Under the pieces are notes generated by a model. It worked only from the letters and a program-made list of their open reading frames with translations, did no database searches and was not told the origin of the DNA. From Circinella umbellata (Eukaryota; Mucoromycota; Mucoromycetes; Mucorales; Lichtheimiaceae), in assembly GCA_025093555.1 (NCBI GenBank), contig JAIWNF010000023.1, positions 434,001 to 498,000 on the forward strand: a stretch of 64,000 nt of DNA. Reading direction: 5' to 3'. Shown one piece after another: positions 38,099 to 49,026 of this stretch (its first letter is position 1; each line of letters starts with the position of its first letter). Position numbers and translations under genes: made by a program.

Positions 38099-38948
38099 TC
38101 TATATTATTAAAATTGAATTTTATACACAAAAAAGGAAATTTTACTAGCAAAAATAATTTTTACTACTACACAAAAAAGGAAACATGACTGAGTTAACAT
38201 TTTATGAGGTGTAATAATAAATAGCATGTGCTGTAAAATAAAAAATCACAATGTCACAATATCACAATAAGGTGCAAAATGGTCGTCTTTTAACTTCTTT
38301 AAACTGTATCGATATCTATTGTATTTCTTGCATTTCTTATCGAATTTGTATCAACGATTGACTATCATAATGACTTTGTCTAAACTTTTATTATCATACA
38401 ATTGTGTTTCTGTTTGTTCGAACTATCATATCTACAATTTTTTTCTTATCTCTAATGTACATTTTCTTTCAATATATATATATCAATAGAATAATATAGT
38501 CTTTAGCATGTATCGCGTTTTTTTTTTGCTCCAGATGGCTTACAGGTGTTGACAAACAAGTACAAATAATGCATCGATATCGGGGTTATATGTGTGTTTC
38601 TTCACACACTACAGAAAATTTAATGAGCAGTTCGAAACAGTTTAGAACAAAAGCATCAATTAACTTTTTTCTAAATGCCATACTACACATGTATAATATA
38701 TTCTCATAGATGATTTGATTGATTCACTACATTATTATTATTATTATTATTTGTGATTTTTTACACTGGCATCTATTATATATTTTTTTCTCAAAAAGTA
38801 TTATACAGCCTTGAATATCGTTGCTAACAGGCGCGAAGCGCCGTTGGGGGTCAAAGGGGGGAACCCCCTTTGCGACGCAAACCGCTAAATGACCCGAAGC
38901 GAAGCGAAGGGGCTCATTTATCCGAGCGAAGCGAGGAAGGGCTGCTAG
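38099..38948 (+). mobile_element. Helitron H2, non-autonomous, copy A
   Basis: 850 bp starting TCTATATTATTAAAATTGAA and ending GCTGCTAG. It shares the 5' ACACAAAAAAGGAAATTTTA blocks and the GC-rich 3' 110 bp with H1 but has no Rep or helicase. It abuts the 3' CTAG of H1 without any intervening base. Internal TAT and ATT microsatellites are present. Confidence 0.9.
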
Positions 38949-38950
38949 TA

Positions 38951-38990
38951 TCTATATTATTAAAATTGAATTTTATACATTAATAAAATA
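38951..38990 (+). repeat. Third Helitron-like 5' end (solo)
   Basis: Two bases after H2's CTAG, the sequence TCTATATTATTAAAATTGAA begins again and matches H2's first 28 bases, then diverges into E1's AT-rich interior. No CTRR end with a GC-rich hairpin is found for it before the E1 right end. It is either the stub of an older Helitron or a host site that H2 entered. Confidence 0.6.
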
Positions 38991-39237
38991 AAATGACAAA
39001 AAGGGAACATATAAAGACTTCACCTGTTGAAAGAAAAAAAAAAGAGAAGTAATAATTTTTTTTTATAAAAAAGATCATATTCGTGTATTAAATATAGATG
39101 ATAATAACAAAAATATAAAAATTGATGATAAAAATATAGATGATAATAATAATGAAATTGATAAAAATATAAAAACTAATAATGAAAATAAAGATAATAA
39201 TATTTCTATTAATTATACTGTTAAAAATTATAATGGT

Positions 39238-40170
39238 ATGATAGATAAAATATTTGAAAATTATAATATAGCAAGTATTCCTGAATTAAAATTTGCATTA
39301 AATTATTATAATAAAAAATTTATTGACGAAAATAAAAACATTAAATATTTTAATAAACAAGATTATTTATTATTAGATTATATTATATTAGAAAATAAAA
39401 TAAAATGTATAAAAATAAAGAATATTAAAAAGAAATATAATGATCATATAAATAAAATAAAAGATATTGATAAAGAATTAAAACAATTAGAAAGAGAATT
39501 TAATATTTATTATCATAATAATTTAACAATATGTAAAGAAAAAACATGTAAAACAAAAGTGGGAAATGATATATCTTATTGTAATAAACATTCACCACAA
39601 TATTGTGAGAGATGTAATTATATATGTAATATAAATGATAAAGCTGATAGATTATATTATAATAAAAAATATAATATTTTAAATTATTATAAAACATGTG
39701 CTCATGAAATATATTTTGACGAATATTGTAAAAATTATAAATTAGAAGATATATTTTATATTATTGATGAAAAAGATATGTTTTATAATACTAAAAAGAT
39801 ATTAAGTAAAAGTAAATATTTGAGTTTAAAAAAAGATAAAGAATTATTTGATGAAATTGAAAATATTAATGAATTACAAGAAAAAGAAATTTTAGAATTT
39901 TTAGAATATAATACTAATGATTATAATGACTTTACAAAATATAAGTTATATAATAGAATTAAAAGAAGTACTGATTTATTAGAAACATTTAATGAAAATC
40001 TTATTAATATAAAGATAAAAAGTTCGTTTTCTTCATATATAAGTAATATACAATTTAATGCTTTTAAAAAGTTTTTATATAAATTATTAAATATTGACAA
40101 TATTAAAAATAATAACATCATAAATATATTATATATAAATTATTTACCTTCATTGGATCTCTTACTATAA
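39238..40170 (+). CDS. E1-encoded 310-residue AT-biased Cys-containing protein, copy A
   Basis: A single uninterrupted ORF, extremely rich in Asn, Lys, Ile, Tyr and Asp, in DNA far more AT-rich than any neighbour gene. It has a coiled-coil-like N-terminal half, then a Cys/His cluster at about residues 97-135 (CKEKTC, YCNKH, QYCERCNYIC) that could bind zinc, a CAHEIYF...YCK segment, and a long helical C-terminus. In-frame open sequence extends upstream to about 39030, and a separate 19-codon ATG frame (from 38994) lies before it. The frame relation between the two depends on a T-run (9 T here, 10 T in copy B). I recognise no family. It is the only candidate product of E1. Confidence 0.6.
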   Translation: MIDKIFENYNIASIPELKFALNYYNKKFIDENKNIKYFNKQDYLLLDYIILENKIKCIKIKNIKKKYNDHINKIKDIDKELKQLEREFNIYYHNNLTICKEKTCKTKVGNDISYCNKHSPQYCERCNYICNINDKADRLYYNKKYNILNYYKTCAHEIYFDEYCKNYKLEDIFYIIDEKDMFYNTKKILSKSKYLSLKKDKELFDEIENINELQEKEILEFLEYNTNDYNDFTKYKLYNRIKRSTDLLETFNENLINIKIKSSFSSYISNIQFNAFKKFLYKLLNIDNIKNNNIINILYINYLPSLDLLL

Positions 40171-40384
40171 AATTATATAATGTCTCTGTATTCTATATTT
40201 GATCCGATGGTAGTCCCATGTTAAATTAGACCGAGAATCGTCATCAACTTCTTCAATACCATCATTAATCGGAACATCACCAAGCTCTTCTTCATTAATA
40301 CTATCAATATTATTGTTATTTTTGCTACTGCTGTTACTTCCACTACTGCTACCAACAATGGGCTCTTGGCTACTACTAGGACTA

Positions 40385-41106
40385 CCGTCACCGCTCGCTA
40401 TAACGATATACCCTATGAGACTAAAAGAGCATCGTTATATCGAATTATCACTATAACGAATTCTTGATCTGAGCTACAATGGTCAGGTAAAACCCTATCC
40501 ATATGTACTTAGCCTTATTGGTATCGATATGTCTTACAAAAAGAAGAACGCTCTAGAATACTATATTGTTCATACTGTAAATAAGCTATAATAATATGGC
40601 GATTGCTTTTTTCTCTTTGCATAGTTTCTTTTTATTAAATATGTCTTTTCGTATTAGTTCTAATTGAATTAGAACCAGCTCAGCACATATAATTAATGCT
40701 GATGGCCTATAGGGAAAAAATGCGCATACTTACTAAGACCCAAAAAACTGTTTATTCTTTATAAAGCCATGCAGGATAGCGGGTGGTGGGTTGGGTTCCT
40801 ACAGTGAGTGAAAAGCAAAGCTAGATTGTCATAAGGAATGGTTTAAGATAAATTTAATGTTCAAATCATTAAACTCTTGATAAATAAAATTAAAAAATGT
40901 CCAGCAATTACTATGTATTGTTTACTTTTTGAAAATATAACTATATTCTTTGTTCACTCAATATAACGATATTTTTGCTGGAACCTTGTTGGATATCACT
41001 ATAGAAAGTTAGTGATATTTCCCTGCTTAATCCGTCCTGGACCCTAAAACCCTATCGTTATATTGAAATGTCGTTATATCGAATATCGTTATAGTGAGCG
41101 GTGCAG
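40385..41106. mobile_element. pogo-like MITE inside gene W, copy A (722 bp)
   Basis: The subterminal inverted repeats are CACCGCTCGCTATAACGATA and its near-inverse at 41080-41104, with TA duplicated at 40383-40384 and 41107-41108. The CTATAACGA-type ends are typical of pogo/Fot1-like elements. Interior GATATAACGA phrases repeat near both ends, and there is no ORF. Joining the flanks with one TA restores an open gene W frame across the site. Confidence 0.8.
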
Positions 41107-41212
41107 TACTTCTTGTATTAACTATATAACTATCACCAATTATGATCTTGGAAGATTTGATATTCACTATCTTCTGAGATTCCTGGTGTGATTCGTCTTG
41201 TGATGTTTTTTT

Positions 41213-42354
41213 GGATCAAATATAGAATGTAGGGTATTATAATTTTTGATAATAAAATGTTCAATAAAGATATATAACTACTAATTATTTATTTTATTGA
41301 ATATAAAATAGATTGTGATTTAAAAGTCAATTTACTTATTTTTATCAATATTTTCTAAATTATTTTTGATTTCATTATTCATTAGAAAATTCATTTCATT
41401 TTTAATTATTTTTTCGTCAATAATATCATCTTTCAATGAATTATGTTTTTATCAATATTTTTGTAGCTATTTTTCTTTATTAATTGTATGTTCTATGATT
41501 TTTTTTTGAACAATTTGATTTTATAAATAATTATCCAATATATATTTATTATCTATATTTTCATCTTTTGATAATGAAAATAAAAAATCATCATTTTCTT
41601 TCATTGAAATATCTTTATATACCTGATTATCTCTAAATTTTTGAAGAACTCTATTTTGAAAACTAAATATACAATTGTAAATATAATTAACAAATTAACA
41701 TTTTTAAATTCAACATATATTTAAAATAAAAATTGAATTTTTATTTTTAAATAAAAAGATACTTGGAAAGTAAGGTAAATATTATTTACATTTACTTTTA
41801 AAAGAAATTAATTAATAAAATAAAAAAAACAAATTAAACTTTGTTTTGATTGGGTGCACACGATCTATTTTATTTAACTAATGGAATCCTTTTATTAAAT
41901 TTTTCATTAGAAAATTTAATTCATTTTATGTTTTCTTCTTAATAAAATTCAAAAAAAAACAAAAAATATTTGTTGGCCAACAAGAGGACAGTATCGACCT
42001 TATCGATACTAGTTGCATGCGTTTAGGTGTAACTATAAAAAATAAAAATAGTGTTTCTAATTTTTAGAAACACAACAGTGTAGATTTGTTGAAGTTAAAT
42101 AAACAAGTCTATAAATGATTAATTTCTTTAAAAAAAAACAAAAAACAAATTGTTTTTGTTCCTTGTATGAACCTACAAGGTTTTTTTTTGCCCTTTTTTT
42201 TTATCTCAAATTAAGTTAAAATAAATTAAGATACTGAAAATATTTATTTTTATAAATGATATTATTAAATAATTAAAGTTAATACAAATAAGATGAAAAA
42301 ATTAAAGTTTATTATGACGGAGTTTTAACTTGCCCTATATTCTATACTTAATCC
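41213..42354. mobile_element. AT-rich GGAT-ended element E2, copy A (1.14 kb)
   Basis: The left end is GGATCAAATATAGAATGTAG and the right end is the inverse of GGATTAAGTATAGAATATAG, so the two ends are related to those of E1 but in swapped order. It is flanked by GTTTTTT at 41205-41211 and 42355-42361, a 7-bp duplication. The interior is extremely AT-rich, with a decayed minus-strand reading frame (about 41760-41325) interrupted by TAA, TAG and TGA codons, plus four strong hairpins. Confidence 0.75.
41970..42190. other. Hairpin cluster in E2
   Basis: Four perfect or near-perfect palindromes occur within 220 bp of otherwise AT-rich DNA: TTGTTGGCCAACAA (about 41973-41986), GTATCGACCTTATCGATAC (about 41992-42010), the 23-bp GTGTTTCTAA-TTT-TTAGAAACAC (42051-42073), and CCTTGTATGAACCTACAAGG (42161-42180). 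The last is followed by nine T and resembles an intrinsic terminator on the plus strand. All are conserved in copy B. Confidence 0.7.
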
Positions 42355-42889
42355 GTTTTTTCTTGCTGCGGATAGGTATGATAATCGGCAGGCTAACAGA
42401 AAAAGATAGAGAATACGAGAGAAACATTCAATTAATCGGTGAATAATATTTTGTTGGTACTTTTCTTTCACAGCATTTATTAATATAGCCACCTTATCTT
42501 TGCAATCTTTAATGATTCGACCAATTCTTGACATGATTTTGTGGTTGGTCTCCTTTTTAAAGAAAGATTCAAGCAAACCAATGTACTCTTGGCATAGTTG
42601 TTTCAAAGATTTATAGTTCTTTTTGTTCTTATTCTCTTCATTCTTGTATTTACAGTATTCCTCCAATGACCATTGGTCGATTGGAATAGATTTAAAAAAG
42701 TCAGACATCTGAGGAGAAAGGATTTTTTTTAAGAATCATATAAGTCTGAGGAGAAAGGAGACTCACAATTGATATCCACATGATATTAAAAAAGTGACTC
42801 TGAAGGTTGTAGGAGTAATCGGTAATGATTGTTGAGGTACGGGTGCAGTATTAGGAGCTGCTAGTCCATAAAAAGGATACGAAATGTTC

Positions 42890-45299
42890 TATACCCGCAG
42901 ACATAAGATACATTTAGTTTTATATATTAGTACTAACACAAATAAATAATTATTATGTATATATACAAAACATACTGGCAGAATTTGGACATATGGTGCA
43001 GTAGATTGGCGACATATAAAATAGTCATATGCACCAAATACAACATGCAGGGAAGGATGGCTATCACGATAGTGAGAAATTAAATGTTTGCAAAGCATAA
43101 AATGACTTTTAGCATAAAAAGGACAGCCACACGTCTAATTCTCGATTGATGGCAAGTATAACTCCTCTGCATTAGTATTTTCTGATCGGTTACGCCTACT
43201 ATTAGATCCAGGTTCGCCACGACCAGTTTTTGTATGCCATTCACGAACAAATTCTAGTTCCAGTCTAGCTTTTGCATACGATTTACGATTTTTATTGAAA
43301 ATGTATAATGGATAGTAACTATCTGCTTCTGGATGATAATCCATACCAGATAGTCCAAACATGGTCGAATGCTATTGATAAGAAAATCTCTTTTAAGATT
43401 TCGCCATTGCGGTTCGATCATCATTGTTGTTTTGCCAATGGGAATAGCAACTCAGGAACTACATGCCCATCTCTTCCACTATGACACTTTATACCATCTG
43501 TTGTACAAATAGGCCCAAGCATCACGAAGGTTATGACCCTTACAAAAATTGTATGCCTCTCTGGCACAATAGGTATGAATATCATATGGAGTTGAGTACA
43601 CTACTGTATTCAGATTTACAATCAATTATTAATTTCTTTTGGGTTACATACTATATATTAATTATTAATTGAATATACAGTATTTGCTCATATATCTTTA
43701 TGTTCTTTAAATTACCTCCTCCAACTGGTATATTACTATGCATGTCATAATGTCTTCGCATCATTGCCACTATTATTTCGCGATGATCAGCACGTTCACA
43801 TCTTCTGCCTTCTCGATTTTCTGTCAGTTGAAATGAATGTTCTACGAAGGTGAAACGCCACATAGCTTCTTCGACATTATACTGCAGATCCTCCAACTTA
43901 TTCTTTGCCAACTGCAATTTCACAGCACGCATTAAATACCATAAGCATAAACGTACAGCTTCTTTACCAAACACATTCGCAATGGCATTTATCTGCCCCT
44001 CATCTTTATCTGTAAACATAAATCTCACTGAGCGCAGACCTCTTTCACGCAATTTGGTGAAAAATTGAGATATGAGATAAGAGCAAGTGGATAATTGCTC
44101 ATTAGTGGGATTAACAGCAGGAGGAGTCAATGGTACATTTGCTGTTATTGGTGTAGTAGTGGTTGTCGTGGTTGTCGTGTTTGTTGTGGTAGCGGTAGCA
44201 GTAGCGGTAGTAGTGGTGGTAGTCGATCTGGTGACGGATATATTGATGGGATTCATCTTTAGTAAGAAATATGCGATTGGGAATCCTATTCCATTCACTG
44301 TCGCAACAACTGCAAAAAGCTCATAACCTGTACAGTTTGTTTTATATGTTGAATCAACATGAAACTCTTCAACATCCCCCAATGTAGATATTGATCCAAA
44401 CAAAGGCATGACGAAGCCCAAAGCAGACTAGTTTTGACATGATTATCTGAATATCTGTTTTATTTATTCATTTATTTATTCGTTTATTTTCTTAATAAGT
44501 TACTATCTAGTTTGTGATCTCGACAACTACACCCTTCAATCATGTACCATGTTCGAAAATGCTGTACATTAAAATCCCTATTCCAAAATTAACTTACCAT
44601 TATAACGCCATGATCCACAGCTCTGTCCAAAAGCATACCAGCAGAAATAAACTGATCACAGTGAAGTCTATATTGATCCTCAAATGAGCGATTCCACCAA
44701 TAATAGATTTGTGATTGTTGAATTCGACCCAAGACACTGGGAAATCTTCCTAGTATGTCGTGATACAAGTCTTGGGCATCCATCCTGGCACAGTTTTGTT
44801 GGATATAGATTTTTATGTTTTCATGTACTGTGTTGTCAATTATAACAGGAGCAGCATGGTGTCCCGTTGAGTGCTCAATATTTATGTGGATGTATTCAAA
44901 GCGTCTCTCGATTAATCCTCAGATGAAGCCACCACAGTTGTATGTTTCCATCCTTGTGCGAATTCTCTTGTGACGATCATCTGAGACTTGTTACTACGTG
45001 TTGGCGTCTTGAGAGCAGTGGCATACAAATGAATTACTGTACTTTAACCGAGTGTCGTTTGTAAAATTTTGATAGTAATGGTATCCATCACGTTCCTGAA
45101 TGCATGTGCGGATGTGTGTTAACAGTTCCTGATCATCCATGGTTCGCATTCTGTCATCAAAACTGATATACGCATCAACCGAGTAACTAATTGATCTGTC
45201 GTCTCTAGTAACCACTCTGTTGCCTTCCATTTCCAAGCCTTTATGGTCGTCATAGCAAGAAGGAATTAACTCAATTGCTTCGCTCATAGTAATAAGCAA
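42890..45299 (-). pseudogene. MULE-type transposase gene, degraded
   Basis: Mutator-like transposase read on the minus strand. Order: an N-terminal DNA-binding region (45299 to about 44820, with NDTRLKYSNSFVCHC and METYNCGGFI), a helical RIQQSQIYYWWNRSFEDQYR exon (44783-44610), and the MULE core (44421-43720). The core has DSTYKTNCTGYELFAVVATV and FMFTDKDEGQINAIANVFGK, then AWAYLYNRWYK and EPQWRNLKRDF. A SWIM zinc finger CGCPFYAKSHFMLCKH (about 43135-43040) follows. In-frame stops at 44999-44994, 44921-44919, 43481-43479 and 43454-43452 kill it. A Thr/Ala-rich insert encoded by ACN repeats (44250-44140) separates the two conserved core halves and is not typical of the family. No terminal inverted repeats were identified. 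Confidence 0.8.
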
Positions 45300-46707
45300 T
45301 TCAGTCGGGATTGCTTTGCCAACATTGCTGTTTTATTTCGGCATGTAATATACGTTTTGTAAAAATCGTGCTTGCCACAAAACAATTTAATTGAGCGAAT
45401 GTATTTACAATCAGAACAAAATCTGGAAGTTGAGTTGTTGGTAATGGTAGTAGGATTCATTTTAATAAAATAATAGCAATAATAATAGTAATATTAAAAA
45501 TAATGATAATGATAATAACAAAAAAAAAATTTAGACGGTGTTACTAGTTTTGGTCTGGAGAATAATTGTTCCGAGTTCTGAAAACTCAACCTCCGGATCA
45601 CGTGACCAGGAAAAAAAGTAAACTTCTGGGTAGTCGTTTTCATCAGCTAATATAATTTTGGCTCATTTTTAAATCACGGTCCACTTTCAAAATCAAAACT
45701 CATTTTCATTTTTGGTGACCAAATTTAACTTTCAACGCTATATGGGAATATCAATTTGTCACTCTGTATTTTTTTTATAAAATAACGCTCTTTTCTTTTT
45801 TCCTCTTTTTAACTAATACACCCAAGCAACAATTAATTATATGGTTTAAAAAAAAGACGCGAATCCATTCAAAACAAGGTTGCTAAGTTAGTATTGGGGG
45901 TAAGTAATTATAGTGTTTATTTTTGTAAATATATCTACAACGAGCCAGTTTTATTAAAAAGTGTTATTTTGGACCAAAAAAAATTGTAGATTGTTTAACA
46001 AGAGTATAGTGGGCGGCTTGATGCACTTCTACAGAAGACTAGCCAGCTTTTCCCTGGGGATGTATACAACGTCTTAAAAGGCAGTGACTGTCGGCATTGC
46101 TGGAGCTCCTCGTCTCGTGTTTTGATTATTCGTGTTAGATCTTTAAGATAGGTGCTTTTTTTTTTGCTATTATTTGAAATAGATCTAACAAAGAGCTATT
46201 ACTTTTTTTACTAGGTTGCCATAGCAAAAAAAAATATCAAGTACAATGCTGAAGATGGGTGTAATTGATTGTGGATTAGCTCCCAGTGACCGGCAGCATT
46301 GGACACCATGATCAACTCATCATACTACTCATATGGCTGGTTAGCGATGAGGGGGCTCTTCAGCAATTATGTCGATATATTTTATTTCTATAAATAAAGT
46401 ATCATAAACACAATATCTCAATGATAATTAAGGAGTGGGCTATGGAAAAGAGGTAGTGATTTTTTTTTGTATGCTCTCAAATTCAGAGAAATTAAAAGCT
46501 CTCTGGAGACTGATTGTCAAATCAGCATAGGGTATCTGGCTTCAGCCAAAGAAATTATTTCCCAGTACAGTCTCTGCATGCTTATAAAACTTTCTGTAAA
46601 ATTAAATGTTTTACTAAGACTTGAACTTTTTGTTATCACCGCGAAAAATTTATTGAAAACTGCCATATATGAACCTCCGAACTCGAATTATAAGACAATA
46701 TATCGAC
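45300..46707. other. Intergenic region, no gene supported
   Basis: 1.4 kb of mixed composition. It holds an 81-codon plus-strand ORF (46467-46712) that may be an upstream piece of the next remnant. The GC-richer segment 46010-46130 is not recognised as any RNA gene. Confidence 0.4.
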
Positions 46708-47283
46708 TTTGATCACAAGCCAAAAGAAAAGAAACTACAACATTTCAGTAACATATTTTACGGACATCATGTTTTGAACCCAAGCACAGTCCGATGCGAG
46801 AATTGTGATGCTTTTTCAGAACACTAGAATAAAATAACAAGATACCCGTCATTTGTTTTGATATTTGCTGCCTTCACTAGTATTGAAGCCAACAAAGTCA
46901 ACTACCCAAATTTTACATACGACTTGTGTTTAGATAACGTTCACTACAGATTACATGGAAAAATATACTGCCCTTCCAAGTCCGGTAGTTACTTTTATAC
47001 AATTACAACTGTGGAACACAATGGTAGCCGAGTTTTGTTTCAATTGGATAACTTAGAAAAAGAGGCAAAACTTCTTAGAAGTGCTATATCATCAAGAGCC
47101 TTCCAGAAAATTCTGTGCAAATCAGACAAAACGGCGTTCGCTTGTTATATATTGTCTTCTGTTGATGAAAAGCATCCTGCCCACGATTTTCAAATCGAGG
47201 AAATAAAAAAGATGAAGGCTACACTTACGCCTACACGACATGGACGCTTTGATTCTAATAAGTATTTAAAATATTTTACATAA
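46708..47283 (+). pseudogene. Remnant resembling a ubiquitin-hydrolase-like domain (weak)
   Basis: One frame runs from about 46708 to TAA 47283 with a single TAG at 46825-46827. The sequence has a CxxC pair (VRCENCDAFSE), a hydrophobic YPSFVLIFAAFTSIE strand, then VHYRLHGKIYCPSKSGSYFY and SRVLFQLDNLE. The order CxxC, hydrophobic strand, Y-x-L-x-G-x-I-Y with a downstream aromatic strand recalls the C-terminal half of USP-type peptidases found in some fungal transposons. No catalytic His can be placed with confidence, so the family is a guess. A transposon origin would fit the neighbourhood. Confidence 0.3.
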
Positions 47284-49026
47284 TGTTTTGCTGTAACAAC
47301 TCTTATGATATGACAGCGCGTTATGCAGCATTGGCATCATAACAATAAGAACAAGAAAACAGGTCCAAGAGGTTCAGCATGACCAAGAAGTAGTAGTAGT
47401 AGTAACATGAAAATGGTGGAGGCTTTGATAAAACACCATGATAAATGAATGGGTATTTTAAAAGTCTGTAATTAGAAACATGATTGCAACCACAAAAAAA
47501 GGAATCCCACCTAGCAAAATCGAATACTTTGTATACTAGTTTAGTTAATGCACGAAAAAAAACCCAGCCACAACTGAATCGATAATCTTGGTATAATAGT
47601 CGATGATGGTATGCTAGTAATACATTGTATAGCAAATAAAAAGTATAATATTATTACCATTTGAATAGCAACAAAAGTTTGTTGTCAAATTAAGTAATTG
47701 TCTATCAAGAGGGGGTATTTAAAAAAAGTACTATGAGCGTAACATGGAAGAACAACAGCAATAGTGGCTGTACTAGGATTTGATGGCTTGGAATGACTAA
47801 CTGGTAATTGTATAAATATCTAATACATGTATAATAAAATGTTGGATGAAAAAGAAGCGTACTGAAGAAGATAAAAAAGAGGGATTGATAGGAAAAAGAG
47901 TTTGGAATAAAAATTCACGTAAACAAAAAAAGCCATCCTTTTTTTTGTGAAACAGAGAATAAATGCACCATCGTTTTTAAAGGTGTATCAAGGAATTAAA
48001 AAATATTCAGATTTGTTATGTTACTAGATGCTTTTGTTATTGCGACAATAATAAAAACTGGATATCATTATAAAATGATAGAGAATAATTTTGGTTCTTC
48101 TTATTATCATACAATATAATAAAAAGAGCAAGCCAATACTATTTATTACGATTATAATGATTGTTTTCATTTCTTTAACATATTTCTTTGACTGTGACAA
48201 GACTTCTCTTTTAGACAACAACAGGTAATATATTACGTTTTGATATGTGCATGATGACGATATTGGGTTTGATTATTTAAAAGTGTAGAAATAAAAAAGA
48301 CGCCGTTGGCGTCCGGGAAAGGCTTCTATACTCCAGATTTCGAGGGTATGTGGTCACAGACAAATATCGAATTAAAAGATTTCATCACTCACCATAAAGG
48401 AGTCATTTTTGAGTATTTACGCATTGTCTTTCTATATTAATTATAACTCGGATAATATTTATTATTCTCGTAATAATATAAAGCTAGTTGTAACCAACGC
48501 AAACTTATTTATTGACGCAATAAGTTTTTGTTTTACTGGATATTAGTTATAGTAATTGAAAGTTGTATTGAAATTTTCATTTATTTGGCTGTATGAAGAT
48601 GCTATTGAGATTGCAATAATTGAAGGATTTTGGAAATAAATTGTATTGTCATGATCTTTTATTATTAATTTTATCATGTGCTCTTGAGTCATTACATTGC
48701 CATGGTCTTTTATTAATTATGTTTGTCATTTTACATTGTCATGGACTTTTATTATCATGAGAAAGGAAAGAAAATAGAATATAATTGAGACTCCGCTAAA
48801 AGCGTGACAGACAGGCAGACAAACAAAGCAATTTCAAAAGGCTTTTCATACTCTGTATAGAAGCCTAAAAAGCGGCATCAACAAAATTCAAAATCAGTGG
48901 GGGAAAAAAAGGCTTGAGCATTTAAGCAAAAAACGCGTTCCTCCTCCTTTTTTTTTCTTTGTCACTACAAAAACCCTACAAAAACACAACTCATATATTT
49001 TCAATACTTAAAAGAAGCTTTTAATA
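47284..49026. other. Intergenic region with candidate MITE, upstream of gene Y
   Basis: AT-rich sequence with no supported gene. Within it, 48320-48866 may be a MITE. The last 130 bp before gene Y is the likely promoter, with long T and A runs. Confidence 0.4.
48320..48866. mobile_element. Candidate 0.55-kb inverted-repeat element
   Basis: AGGCTTCTATAC at 48320-48331 is exactly inverted as GTATAGAAGCCT at 48855-48866. A GACGCCGTTGGCGTC hairpin lies just outside the left end. There is no ORF and no clear target duplication, so this remains a candidate. Confidence 0.4.

Larger units (their letters stand above)
32268..40205. mobile_element. AT-rich GGAT-ended element E1, copy A (with nested Helitrons)
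   Basis: The left end is GGATTAAGTATAGAATATAG and the right end is the inverse of GGATCAAATATAGAATACAG. It is flanked by GATGGTA at 32260-32266 and 40206-40212, a perfect 7-bp duplication (8 bp with one mismatch). Removing E1 with one GATGGTA copy rejoins the gene W frame (...DYH|PQRTLDY). Without Helitrons H1 (5776 bp) and H2 (850 bp), E1 is about 1.31 kb, the same as copy B. The interior is very AT-rich and holds the 310-residue ORF. No known transposase is recognised. Confidence 0.8.
30508..42708 (-). pseudogene. Gene W, copy A: PD-(D/E)XK-like nuclease gene split by four insertions
   Basis: Read on the minus strand, the gene starts at ATG 42708, whose first 90 residues are a basic helical domain (MSDFFKSIPIDQWSLEEYCK...). 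It is interrupted by element E2 (41213-42354), a pogo-like MITE (40385-41106) and element E1 (32268-40205, holding Helitrons H1 and H2). It resumes at 32259 and ends at TAG 30508. Beyond E1 come an acidic Ser/Thr-rich linker, short helical exons and a nuclease-like exon (about 31150-30650). In that exon the expected Asp strand reads KPGFVV and the ExK strand reads SEVN, where copy B has KADFVV and SEVK. A 1-nt deletion directly after this point shifts the frame. The last exon (30508-30653) encodes a basic tail and its splice is in frame here. The copy is therefore disabled both by insertions and in its catalytic core. Confidence 0.75.

Noticed and set aside
39000..39080. Programmed frameshift at the A10 and T9/T10 runs before the 310-residue ORF
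   Set aside because: The T-run length differs between the copies and the upstream short frame ends in TAATAA in copy B. Homopolymer noise or assembly error is as likely.
38951..40205. A third complete Helitron
   Set aside because: Only the 5' 28 bases match. No GC-rich hairpin with a CTRR end follows before the E1 terminus.
46010..46130. Possible structured RNA gene in a GC-richer patch
   Set aside because: No tRNA, 5S or snRNA box or stem could be identified by eye.
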